Assembly (NCBI GenBank): GCA_016703895.1
Contig: JADJBE010000002.1
Location: 186,001 to 250,000 of the forward strand
Length of the DNA: 64,000 bases
DNA from: Pseudomonadota bacterium
Lineage (GTDB): Bacteria > Pseudomonadota > Gammaproteobacteria > Steroidobacterales > Steroidobacteraceae
Direction of reading: 5' to 3'
A model generated the notes under the pieces. It worked only from the letters and a program-made list of their open reading frames with translations. It was not told the DNA's origin and ran no database searches. Numbering within the stretch: the stretch's first letter is position 1; each line of letters starts with the position of its first letter. This document shows, piece after piece, positions 1 to 7,415 of the stretch. Position numbers and translations under genes: made by a program.

Positions 1-636
1 ACGTTCGACGTCGTGCTCTGCGCGGTTGGGCGTGCGCCAAACGGCAAGGCAATCGATGCCGACAAAGCGGGCGTCAACGTCGACCAACGCGGTTTCATTC
101 CAGTCGACAAGCAGATGCGCACCAACGTCGCGCATATCTTCGCGATCGGTGACGTCGTAGGGCAGCCGATGTTGGCGCACAAAGCCACGCATGAGGCCAA
201 GGTGGCCGCCGAGGTGGCCGCGGGTCAGAAGCGCGCATTCGACGCGCGCGTGATCCCATCGGTGGCTTACACCGATCCGGAAATCGCCTGGGTAGGGCTC
301 ACCGAGACGGAGGCGAAAGTCCAAGGCGTCGAGTATCAGAAGGCGGCATTCCCCTGGGCGGCCAGCGGACGGTCGTTAGCACAGGCTCGAGATGAGGGGT
401 TCACCAAGCTGCTGTTTGACCCGCAGACGCATCGCGTGCTGGGTGGCGGCATTGTCGGTCCGAACGCTGGTGAACTCATCGCCGAGATCGCGCTGGCTAT
501 CGAAATGGGCGCCGATGCGGCGGATATTGGCCTAACGATTCACCCACACCCGACCTTGTCAGAAACCATCGCGATGGCGGCCGAGGCGTTCGAAGGAACG
601 TTGACGGATCTCTATATTCCCAAGCGCGGACGCTGA
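1..636 (+). CDS. lpdA: dihydrolipoamide dehydrogenase, C-terminal part (5' end outside window)
   Basis: E3 flavoenzyme of 2-oxo acid dehydrogenase complexes; it reoxidises dihydrolipoamide and passes electrons through FAD and a disulfide to NAD+. The reading frame is open from base 1, so the gene starts upstream and the FAD-binding N-terminus and redox disulfide are not visible. Visible are the GRAPN motif, the second FAD contact (IFAIGDVV), the YTDPEIAWVG start of the dimerisation domain, and the C-terminal HPHPTLSE motif with the catalytic His–Glu pair. About 211 of the usual ~470 residues are present, with no frame damage. Whether it belongs to the pyruvate or 2-oxoglutarate complex cannot be told here. 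Confidence 0.95.
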   Translation, partial: TFDVVLCAVGRAPNGKAIDADKAGVNVDQRGFIPVDKQMRTNVAHIFAIGDVVGQPMLAHKATHEAKVAAEVAAGQKRAFDARVIPSVAYTDPEIAWVGLTETEAKVQGVEYQKAAFPWAASGRSLAQARDEGFTKLLFDPQTHRVLGGGIVGPNAGELIAEIALAIEMGADAADIGLTIHPHPTLSETIAMAAEAFEGTLTDLYIPKRGR

Positions 637-649
637 GCCGCGCAGTGCG

Positions 650-1198
650 ATGACTGAGCTCGAAGTTCTGGATCTTGTCAGCAAACGCTTAGCGGGTCTC
701 AAGCTCGATTTCATGCTGACCGGTTCGTTCGCAATGGCGTATTACGCAACGCCGAGAATGACGCGCGATCTGGATCTCGTGGTAGCTTTGACCGCCGCAG
801 GCGCCGAAAGATTTGTGCATGCATTCGAAGCGGATTTTTATGTTGATCTCGACGCCGCTCTTGACGCCGTGCGTTCGACGCGGTTATTCAATCTCATGCA
901 TCTCAAAAGTGGCGTTAAGGTTGATATTATCGTGCAAAAGGCTGGCGAGTACCGTCAGGTGGAATTTGCGCGGCGACAGCGTGTCGACTTCGGCGGTATC
1001 GCAACTTCGATTGTCAGTCGCGAGGATCTCATTTTGTCGAAGTTGGTTTGGGCTCGCGACGCCGGATCTGATCTGCAGCTGCGCGATGTTCGAGCATTGA
1101 TTGCGCCCGGCATGGACATCGCCTATTTGCATCGATGGGCGGAGTCGCTTGGCGAACTGGACAGTCTGTCGAAAGTACTGCGGGACACGTTGACGTGA
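650..1198 (+). CDS. nucleotidyltransferase of the AbiEii/DUF6036-like class, possible toxin
   Basis: A 182-residue minimal nucleotidyltransferase-fold protein. Near residues 25–43 it has the GSFAMAYY glycine-serine motif followed by TRDLDLVV, whose D-x-D should bind metal. A third acidic position lies in VKVDIIV near residue 92. Family members transfer nucleotides to RNA or protein, and several are toxins of toxin–antitoxin or abortive-infection systems. It follows lpdA by 13 bases, and its TGA overlaps the GTG start of a 78-residue gene, so the pair is probably translated together. Toxin activity is inference; a tRNA-modifying or regulatory role remains possible. Confidence 0.75.
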   Translation: MTELEVLDLVSKRLAGLKLDFMLTGSFAMAYYATPRMTRDLDLVVALTAAGAERFVHAFEADFYVDLDAALDAVRSTRLFNLMHLKSGVKVDIIVQKAGEYRQVEFARRQRVDFGGIATSIVSREDLILSKLVWARDAGSDLQLRDVRALIAPGMDIAYLHRWAESLGELDSLSKVLRDTLT

Positions 1199-1431
1199 CG
1201 GATACAGATAGTCGTTTCGAACAAATAGTTGCGGCGCGACACGCGGCAATGACACCGGCCGAGCGCCTTGCGATCGCGTCGCAGATGTTTGAAGTGGCTC
1301 GCAAGATCGTCGCTTCGTCTCTGTCGTCTGATCTGACTCGTGCGCAGAAGCGCTTCGCGATTGCGCAAAGAATCTATGGCGATGCATTGCCGCGCGCCGC
1401 ACTCGAGCGGCACGCAAACTATCTCGACTGA
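1195..1431 (+). CDS. small hypothetical partner of the nucleotidyltransferase (78 aa)
   Basis: A 78-residue soluble, probably all-helical protein with no signal peptide or membrane segment. The chosen GTG start (1195) gives a four-base GTGA overlap with the upstream stop, which argues for translational coupling. The frame is also open further upstream, but those starts would lie deep inside the nucleotidyltransferase gene. The core motif MTPAERLAIASQMFEVAR recalls unannotated small proteins I associate with nucleotidyltransferases from memory only. A role as antitoxin or accessory subunit is inferred from pairing. It is followed by 188 bases (1432–1619) in which I recognise nothing. Confidence 0.6.
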   Translation: MTDTDSRFEQIVAARHAAMTPAERLAIASQMFEVARKIVASSLSSDLTRAQKRFAIAQRIYGDALPRAALERHANYLD

Positions 1432-1619
1432 GGCGCGCCCAACTGAAGTGAGCAACTGACGCCCGCGAATAGGGAGTCGTTTGTACCCCCTTGCGGTGAC
1501 AGTCCACAACACGTTCAGCACGTTTGTGATTGTATCAACCGTCGGTTCGAATGAGCGCCTCATTGAATTTGAAGAGCCCGACAACGCTCACGCACAGTGC
1601 AAGCGGCGCTGAATGTATG

Positions 1620-4178
1620 CTAGATGGAAGTACCTCGAGAAATCAGCCTGGTTACGTCATACAGTACGCGCGCCAGTGCAAGCCGCCCCGGCGCCGCGAG
1701 GTACCGTGGCCGCCAGACTGGGTTGAATTTGTCTTTGTAGTTGCGCAGGCCATCGAAGTTATAGAATTCCGCACCAAATCGATATACCAGCCGACCGAGT
1801 TTGTGCCAAGCGGGCGCCAGTCGATGTGCTTCGAGTCCGGACAGAGGCGCCATGCCAAGATTGAACCATTGGTAGCTGTTTTTGCTGCCCCACAGCATCA
1901 GTTCGACGAACAGAAAATCCATCGTGCCACGAGGTGCGGCGTTGCTATGACGCATCAGATCGATGGACAACTCGGTCTTTGAATCTGTGTCCCAGATATT
2001 TGCAAACGCAACTATCCGCCCGTTGAGCAGGACCAGCGCAGTTGGAAATTGTCGCAAGTACTGTGCATCGAAGTAGCCGAGCGAGAAGCCTTTTTCCGCC
2101 ACGCGCTTCGCGCTGAGCCATTCGCTGGAGATCGCTTGCAGCTCATCGCGTCGACTGTCGAACTCCGTGGCCGGTACGATCTGGAACTGCAGTCCCTCCC
2201 GCTGTCCCCGGCGGTGGGCTTGGCGCAGCTCTGCGCGTGCACTGCCAGCGAGTGTGAATCCGCTAAGCGCTACACGCGCTTCTTCCCCGAGCTTGCTGAG
2301 TGACAGACCCGCGTCGATATAGGCCGGCAACGCGTCGGGCGAGACCTCGTAGAATGCCACCGTTCGGCCGGCACGATCAGCCAGGTCGCGGAACTTCCAG
2401 ACGAGTTCCTCGCGCTCCACAGCTAGGCCCACAGGATCCCCCATGGCGACCCAACTGTGGCCGGATGTCGCATACATGATGAAGCTGGATGCCGATTCGC
2501 TGAACAGCAGTTGCTTGTCGCCCAGTAGCGCGAGGTTGGCGTTGCTGTCGTCGGACAGACGTACGATCTGTGCGACGCGCGCTGTATCGGTCACGATCCC
2601 GGCTGCAGGTGGTGATCGAGTCGGTCCGATCAGACGTACGAGAGCGTAGCCGCCAGCGAGAATGGCGCCCAGCATCGCGCCGCGCATCGCACGCGGGGCA
2701 CTGGCATCAATCGCAAATTGCCACCAGAGTTCCTGGCCATAAGGTACGGCGCGATAGGCGAGCAGTGTCGTCGCGATACTGGCGCCAACCGCGATGAACA
2801 TCGCAGAGATCCAGCCTGGGCTCACGGGCCCGGCAAGCAGCGACGTACGCCGATAGAACTCTCGTCGTGTGATAACCAACGTCACGACAACCGCCGCCAG
2901 AAAAACAGCTTCTTCCCAGTCCAACCCCTTCAGTAGCGATGCCGCAATGCCCGCGACTAGCAACCAGATCGTCAAGTGCCACGCGCCATCGAGGCGGCGA
3001 TACAGTCCGCGGGCGAGGATCAGCATCGCGACACCGATCGCGCTACCGGCCAGGTGCGAGAGCTCGAGCACAGCCAGCGGCAGCAGACGCGACAATAGCT
3101 GTAAACGAGTCTCGATCGCCGGTGTGCTGCCGGAGAGCAAGAGCAGCAGCCCGGCACCGAACACCAAAAATGCGATTGCCTGTGGTGCGATCAAGCCTAA
3201 CGAGCGAGTCGCCAGGTTGCGGAACCGCGTGACCTGAGCGGTCTGAGCCCGTAGTTCATTGACGCTCAACAGCACAATCGCCAACAGAAACGGCAGCGCG
3301 TAATAGATCAGCCGGTAGCCGAGCATTACGGCGAGCAAGTCAGCCGGCGGTATGTTTGGCAGCAGTAGTATGACCACGGACTCGAACACGCCGAGTCCAC
3401 CAGGAACCGCGCTGATCACGCCGGCGCCAATGGCTACGATGAATACGCCGGCAAAGCCCCAGAACGAAATATCGTGAGCGGCGGACAGCAATGCGTAAAG
3501 CGCGCCGCAAGCGCACAGCAAGTCGACACTGGCAACGGTGATCTGGCGTACGCCGAGCGACGGTTGCGGCAGCTGGATAGTCCAGCCGCGCAGTGTCAGG
3601 GGTTCGCGATGTATTCCGCAGAACAATAGGTAGGATGCAATAGCTAACAACAACAATACGCCGATAAGCGTGGCCGCCGCGCTACTCACCCGCATGATAG
3701 GTGCCGCAACGTCGGCGTCCGTGATCAATGCAATGCCGGTCAGCGTCGTGGCACCGAGCGCAAATGTCAGCGAACCCAGTGCGATGATCTGGGTGATTTG
3801 GGTTGCTGACAGCCCAGCGGCGCTGTAAAGCCGATAGCGGATCGCGCCGCCAGAAAGCGCCGACACACCCACGTTGTGACCCACGGCGTATGCGATGAAC
3901 GACGTGAGCGCGATGCGTGAGTAGGCAAGGTTCGAGCCGACATGTCGAACCGCGAGCCGCTCGTACTGGGTCAGGGCGGCGTAGCTCGCTGCCGCTGCGA
4001 ATAGTGCCAACGCAAAGGATGACGTTGGAATCGTCCGAAATGCGGCGCGTACATCATTCAGATGAAACTCGCCGGCAAGCCGATGCAACGCCAACATCGC
4101 CAGCGAAAACACTACCACCGACAGTGCGGCCGGCAGGTACCGCTTGAGTTGCGCGAGAGCTGGATTGTCTGCGTTCAT
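1620..4178 (-). CDS. mprF: MprF-type phosphatidylglycerol aminoacyltransferase/flippase
   Basis: Inner-membrane enzyme that transfers lysine or alanine from aminoacyl-tRNA to phosphatidylglycerol and flips the product outward, lowering negative surface charge. The ATG at 4178 gives 852 residues, close to the usual ~850–880. The frame extends upstream, but that part reads as antisense of the neighbour. The N-terminal ~550 residues hold about 14 hydrophobic segments (flippase). The C-terminal ~300 residues form the DUF2156/GNAT-like synthase domain, with motifs such as SFIMYATSGHSWVAMGDP and WFNLGMAPLSG. Its ATG shares a base with the stop of acvB (TGATG), indicating coupling. Lysine versus alanine specificity cannot be read from sequence. 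Confidence 0.93.
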   Translation of the reverse strand: MNADNPALAQLKRYLPAALSVVVFSLAMLALHRLAGEFHLNDVRAAFRTIPTSSFALALFAAAASYAALTQYERLAVRHVGSNLAYSRIALTSFIAYAVGHNVGVSALSGGAIRYRLYSAAGLSATQITQIIALGSLTFALGATTLTGIALITDADVAAPIMRVSSAAATLIGVLLLLAIASYLLFCGIHREPLTLRGWTIQLPQPSLGVRQITVASVDLLCACGALYALLSAAHDISFWGFAGVFIVAIGAGVISAVPGGLGVFESVVILLLPNIPPADLLAVMLGYRLIYYALPFLLAIVLLSVNELRAQTAQVTRFRNLATRSLGLIAPQAIAFLVFGAGLLLLLSGSTPAIETRLQLLSRLLPLAVLELSHLAGSAIGVAMLILARGLYRRLDGAWHLTIWLLVAGIAASLLKGLDWEEAVFLAAVVVTLVITRREFYRRTSLLAGPVSPGWISAMFIAVGASIATTLLAYRAVPYGQELWWQFAIDASAPRAMRGAMLGAILAGGYALVRLIGPTRSPPAAGIVTDTARVAQIVRLSDDSNANLALLGDKQLLFSESASSFIMYATSGHSWVAMGDPVGLAVEREELVWKFRDLADRAGRTVAFYEVSPDALPAYIDAGLSLSKLGEEARVALSGFTLAGSARAELRQAHRRGQREGLQFQIVPATEFDSRRDELQAISSEWLSAKRVAEKGFSLGYFDAQYLRQFPTALVLLNGRIVAFANIWDTDSKTELSIDLMRHSNAAPRGTMDFLFVELMLWGSKNSYQWFNLGMAPLSGLEAHRLAPAWHKLGRLVYRFGAEFYNFDGLRNYKDKFNPVWRPRYLAAPGRLALARVLYDVTRLISRGTSI

Positions 4179-5605
4179 CAACGGTATGCGGTGGCGGTGA
4201 ATTCCAGAATGCGATCCGCGATGGTCGTGTACTCGCCGCCCAGGTGATGTCCCTTGCCAACCATCTCGGCCCGCACGCGCGAGCCAGTAAGTGTCGGGCA
4301 CAGTGAGTCCTTCTCGCCCTCGCCGTAGAGGCACAGCATCGGGGTTGCAAGTGCTTCAATCTCCGGTGCAATGGGTGAGCCGACTGACGCAAAGCCAGGC
4401 AACCAATTGGCAACATGGACCTCCCAAGTTGCGTCTTTGCCAAGGCCTGCCAAAGAGATCGTCGCAACGCGTGCGCGCAGGTCGGCCGGCAAACGATTGA
4501 CCACAAACGGCAGCACATCGGCACCGAAGGAATAGCCAATCAGCAGGACCTCCGATTTGTCCCAACTGCTAAAGTAGTGCCGCAGCACGCGCGCCACGTC
4601 GACTGCAGTCTGTTCGGGCGTACGCTGGGTCCAAAAATACTTGAGCGAGTTGAAGCCGACCACCGGTGTGCCGAGTGCTGCGAGTCGGGCGGAGACATCC
4701 TGATCCAGACCGGCCCAGCCACCATCGCCAGTCAGGAGCAGCGCGAACTGCTTGGAAGATCTGTTGTCGGCCGCTACTTCCGTCACCGGCAGGTCTTGTA
4801 TCGCGACGGGTATTGGCTTCCCTTCGGCCTGGGTACGATCAACGATCGTGCGATAGGCGGCGCGAAACTGGGGCATCCAGTTACGCTGCACTGAAAAGCC
4901 GTGGCCAACCTTCGGCAGTCGTACCACCGCCGCGCCGGCCACCTCCGTCACGAACGCATCGATGGCTGCCGGTTTACACACCTCGTCCTGTTGACCCTGA
5001 AAGGCTAGCCAGGGTTGCCGCAGATGCGATGCCGGTTCAAATACTGCGTCGCCGCGTCGGTTGCGCGTGTACTTCAAGCCGTAACCGGGACACAACTGCG
5101 CCTCGCCGATGTCTTGATCGGCGCAAAATCCCAGGCTCATAGCGCCGCTGAAAGTGCCTGGCGGTGACTGCACCAGTGTCGCGTACGCCAGTGTTGCACC
5201 GGACGAATAGCCGATCAGGATGGGCGGAGAATACTCCTTCATCTGCAGGTGCCGTTGCGCAAGATGGCTCAATGCCTCCAAGTCGACCGCGAGCGATTGG
5301 CAAGTCGTGGAATTCGCGCTGCGCAGCGTTTTGAGATAGCGCGGCGTATCGATGCCGACGACAACTGCACCCATGTCCACCAGAGCGTGCGCCATGTCGA
5401 CCACCCCCGTCTTCCAACCGCCGTCGCCGGACAGGAACAACACCACGCTGTCGGGTTTGACGTTGGGCGAGTACAGCGATACGTTGCCGAAACGCTCCGT
5501 CGTCAACTGCGACTCGCCGGCGTTTGCTTGCACCATCGTCGCCACTAACAAAATAGCCGCAGTGAAGACTGCCCGTACGCGGTTGCTGGTAACAGGATTG
5601 ATCAT
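4178..5605 (-). CDS. acvB: AcvB/VirJ/AtvA-type aminoacyl-phosphatidylglycerol hydrolase
   Basis: Periplasmic serine hydrolase family whose Agrobacterium AcvB and Pseudomonas counterpart remove the amino acid from aminoacyl-phosphatidylglycerol, counteracting MprF. The 475-residue protein has a signal peptide (residues 1–29, ending VQANA). It holds two related alpha/beta-hydrolase units. The first has SGDGGW at 59–64, GYSSG at 132–136 and GHG at 234–236. The second has TGDGGW at 292–297, nucleophile elbow GYSFG at 357–361, GEGEKD near 428 and GHH at 452–454. Pairing directly upstream of mprF matches known lpiA–atvA style operons. Its ATG overlaps the stop of the preceding gene by four bases. 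Confidence 0.88.
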   Translation of the reverse strand: MINPVTSNRVRAVFTAAILLVATMVQANAGESQLTTERFGNVSLYSPNVKPDSVVLFLSGDGGWKTGVVDMAHALVDMGAVVVGIDTPRYLKTLRSANSTTCQSLAVDLEALSHLAQRHLQMKEYSPPILIGYSSGATLAYATLVQSPPGTFSGAMSLGFCADQDIGEAQLCPGYGLKYTRNRRGDAVFEPASHLRQPWLAFQGQQDEVCKPAAIDAFVTEVAGAAVVRLPKVGHGFSVQRNWMPQFRAAYRTIVDRTQAEGKPIPVAIQDLPVTEVAADNRSSKQFALLLTGDGGWAGLDQDVSARLAALGTPVVGFNSLKYFWTQRTPEQTAVDVARVLRHYFSSWDKSEVLLIGYSFGADVLPFVVNRLPADLRARVATISLAGLGKDATWEVHVANWLPGFASVGSPIAPEIEALATPMLCLYGEGEKDSLCPTLTGSRVRAEMVGKGHHLGGEYTTIADRILEFTATAYR

Positions 5606-5949
5606 TGTTTCTTTTCCTGATGAAAATGATGTAGTAAGCGATGCGCAAAGGATGCGAGCAATATACCGGTAGTGGTAATGAACACGACCCCGCTGTAAAG
5701 CGCGTAAGCAGCGGCAAATAGCTTGCCGCCTTCGGTATGTAGTTCGTCAACCGGCCCCATGCCACCGAGAATCATTGCAGCATTGAGCAGCGCATCGGTC
5801 CAGCTCAAGCCCTCAAATTCACGATAGCCTAGAATCCCGCCGTACAGCGAGGCGGCGACCAACGCGGCCGCGCCAAGCGAATGCACCGATAGGCGCTTGA
5901 TAAATCGTACGCGGCTGAGTACGGGCAGGTGGTGTTCGAACATGCGCAC
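5602..5949 (-). CDS. small inner-membrane protein of unknown function (115 aa)
   Basis: A 115-residue protein with three hydrophobic stretches: about residues 24–42 (SLGAAALVAASLYGGILGY), a weaker one around 54–64, and 80–105 (FAAAYALYSGVVFITTTGIL). Between the last two is a conserved-looking GGMGPVDELHTEGGK segment, loosely reminiscent of the pore-loop layout of two-TM ion channels but without a TVGYG filter. The C-terminus is His-rich (RLLHHFHQEKK). It lies between mscS (2-base gap) and acvB (ATGA overlap), so it is co-transcribed with envelope genes. Channel function is only a guess. Confidence 0.65.
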   Translation of the reverse strand: MRMFEHHLPVLSRVRFIKRLSVHSLGAAALVAASLYGGILGYREFEGLSWTDALLNAAMILGGMGPVDELHTEGGKLFAAAYALYSGVVFITTTGILLASFAHRLLHHFHQEKKQ

Positions 5950-5951
5950 GC

Positions 5952-6848
5952 CTATCTTAGGTTACTGAGGGTCGGTGTTAGTCGCCGCCACGGCCACATC
6001 TCCTTTGGGTGTACCTTGCGCTCCTCGACTTCGTAGCCAACCGAGATCATCCAGTTCTGATAGTCCGTGCTAGTTTGTTGCAGCGTCGCCAGCAATTCCT
6101 GTCCAAAGACGGTCTCGAGTGGTCCGCCGCGTCCAGGCCAAATACGGAATTTGAGGCGCAGGGTTTCACTGTCGCCATGCAGTCTGAAGCGGCCTTCGCG
6201 GGTCGGTTTGACCAACGAGATACCTGCGAACTGCTCGTAGGTCGTGTGCATCAATTCAATCGCGCGGTCGTGCGCGGCCTGTCGCGCAGGTGTGTCCCCG
6301 CGCAGCGCAATGTCGACGAGGCAACGTACGTAGCCGCGAGGGTAGCTGACGATGTTGTTGATCGTACGATTTGGAATGAACACGGTTGCGGCCATTGTGT
6401 TCTCGAGCTCTACGAAGCGCATGGTGATGGCTTTGACAAAGCCCGTCTGTCCTGAGATCTCCACCAGATCGCCTACATCGACCAGATCAGAGAAGATCAA
6501 CGTCAGTCCGGTAACGACATCCTGCACGACGCCTTGCGAGCCGAATCCGATTGCTGGACCGGCAACCGAGGCGCTGGCGAGATAGGCGGTAAGCGATACA
6601 CCAAATTCGCACAAGATGAGACCAACCGCGAAGAAGTAGAGTGAGAAGACTATCGCGCTGGTGGTTAGTGTCGCAATCGAGCGAAGCTTATGGTAACGGC
6701 GCGCCGCATTACGTGATAACAGGACATTCGCATAGTGCCGAACGATGACAACTAGCAAATGCGTAGCCAGAGCAGCACCGGCGAAAACTGCGAGTCGCAA
6801 TGGCAACGAGAGATTCAACGGGCTGGTGATCGTACTGTTCAAGATCAA
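5952..6848 (-). CDS. MscS-family mechanosensitive ion channel
   Basis: A 298-residue inner-membrane channel of the small-conductance mechanosensitive family, which opens on membrane tension to release osmolytes. Three hydrophobic segments occupy residues ~15–110. The pore helix contains the Gly/Ala-rich stretch SVAGPAIGFGSQGVVQDVV, followed by the beta domain with GDLVEISGQTGFV and the family segment VFIPNRTINNIVSYPRG. The C-terminal alpha/beta vestibule follows. It has fewer N-terminal helices than MscK or MscM. It is part of the minus-strand cluster with acvB and mprF, suggesting joint deployment under envelope or osmotic stress (inference). Confidence 0.9.
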   Translation of the reverse strand: MILNSTITSPLNLSLPLRLAVFAGAALATHLLVVIVRHYANVLLSRNAARRYHKLRSIATLTTSAIVFSLYFFAVGLILCEFGVSLTAYLASASVAGPAIGFGSQGVVQDVVTGLTLIFSDLVDVGDLVEISGQTGFVKAITMRFVELENTMAATVFIPNRTINNIVSYPRGYVRCLVDIALRGDTPARQAAHDRAIELMHTTYEQFAGISLVKPTREGRFRLHGDSETLRLKFRIWPGRGGPLETVFGQELLATLQQTSTDYQNWMISVGYEVEERKVHPKEMWPWRRLTPTLSNLR

Positions 6849-6858
6849 TCCTATTCTG

Positions 6859-7128
6859 CTAACGGGGCGCCGCGAACAGTTCGTTCGGTCGCATGAACGA
6901 GTGTAGGAATGGGGTCATGACTTCCATTTGGCCATGGTGCGCTTCAATCGCACCTTGTTTGGTCACAATTTCGCCTGCCGTCAGCGCAATTTCTTGCCAC
7001 GGCAGCGCGCTGGCGCTGGCGGGCGGTGTCAGGGGCAACGTTGGTGCCAAGACCGGTGTGGGGTCGAGGGTGGCGAGTAGGCGACGAAGATCGCGCTCCA
7101 GACGCTGGTCGGTGGACGATCGCGTCAT
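6859..7128 (-). CDS. hypothetical protein upstream of mscS (89 aa)
   Basis: An 89-residue open frame ending 10 bases before the mscS start. It begins with a basic/acidic helix (SSTDQRLERDLRRLLATL), then a Pro/Ala-rich linker, and ends with LHSFMRPNELFAAPR. No domain is recognised. Support comes from its position at the head of the minus-strand operon and from amino-acid composition more natural than the competing plus-strand frames. An in-frame start further upstream (7206) would run antisense into the gnd remnant, so the internal ATG is preferred. It could be spurious. Confidence 0.35.
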   Translation of the reverse strand: MTRSSTDQRLERDLRRLLATLDPTPVLAPTLPLTPPASASALPWQEIALTAGEIVTKQGAIEAHHGQMEVMTPFLHSFMRPNELFAAPR

Positions 7129-7167
7129 GCGGATGCAAAGGACTGAATTTTGGCAATACGATCTCGA

Positions 7168-7415
7168 ACTGCCAAAGCCTTGCAGGACAATGCCGGACTG
7201 AACCAATTCGTTCGCCGGGTGTCAGATTCCGTTGCAGGACGCTGGACGGTTGCGGCTGCCGTGCATGTATGTGTACCGGCGCAGTGATTAGCGGCGCCTT
7301 GTACCAGCGGTTCGCGTCGCAGGGCAATTCGGACTATGCGGATCGCCTGCTGTCGGCTATGCGCCAGCAGTTTGGCGGACACCAGGAAAAAGCACAGGTA
7401 GCCCGTGGTGCCTAA
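7168..7415 (+). pseudogene. gnd: 6-phosphogluconate dehydrogenase remnant (C-terminal ~80 residues)
   Basis: Only the C-terminal helical domain of a decarboxylating 6-phosphogluconate dehydrogenase is recognisable. Bases 7168–7284 read TAKALQDNAGLNQFV, VSDSVAGRWTVAAAV and so on, matching the family's VSDSGEGRWT region. An in-frame TGA follows at 7285, and the homology resumes one frame over at 7287 with SGALYQRF, DYADRLLSAMRQQFGGH to a stop at 7415. One base is apparently missing (CAGTG for CAGGTG). The catalytic N-terminal ~220 residues are absent, and upstream DNA encodes the oppositely oriented 89-residue frame. The remnant's stop overlaps the zwf start, so this was once a gnd–zwf operon. 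Confidence 0.75.

Noticed and set aside
1530..1570. GGTTCGAAT-like T-loop suggesting a tRNA
   Set aside because: No acceptor, D-arm or anticodon stem could be formed around it.
4179..4334. Upstream extension of mprF to 4334
   Set aside because: The extra 52 residues are Arg/Gly-rich shadow of acvB; the ATG at 4178 matches the family start and couples to the acvB stop.
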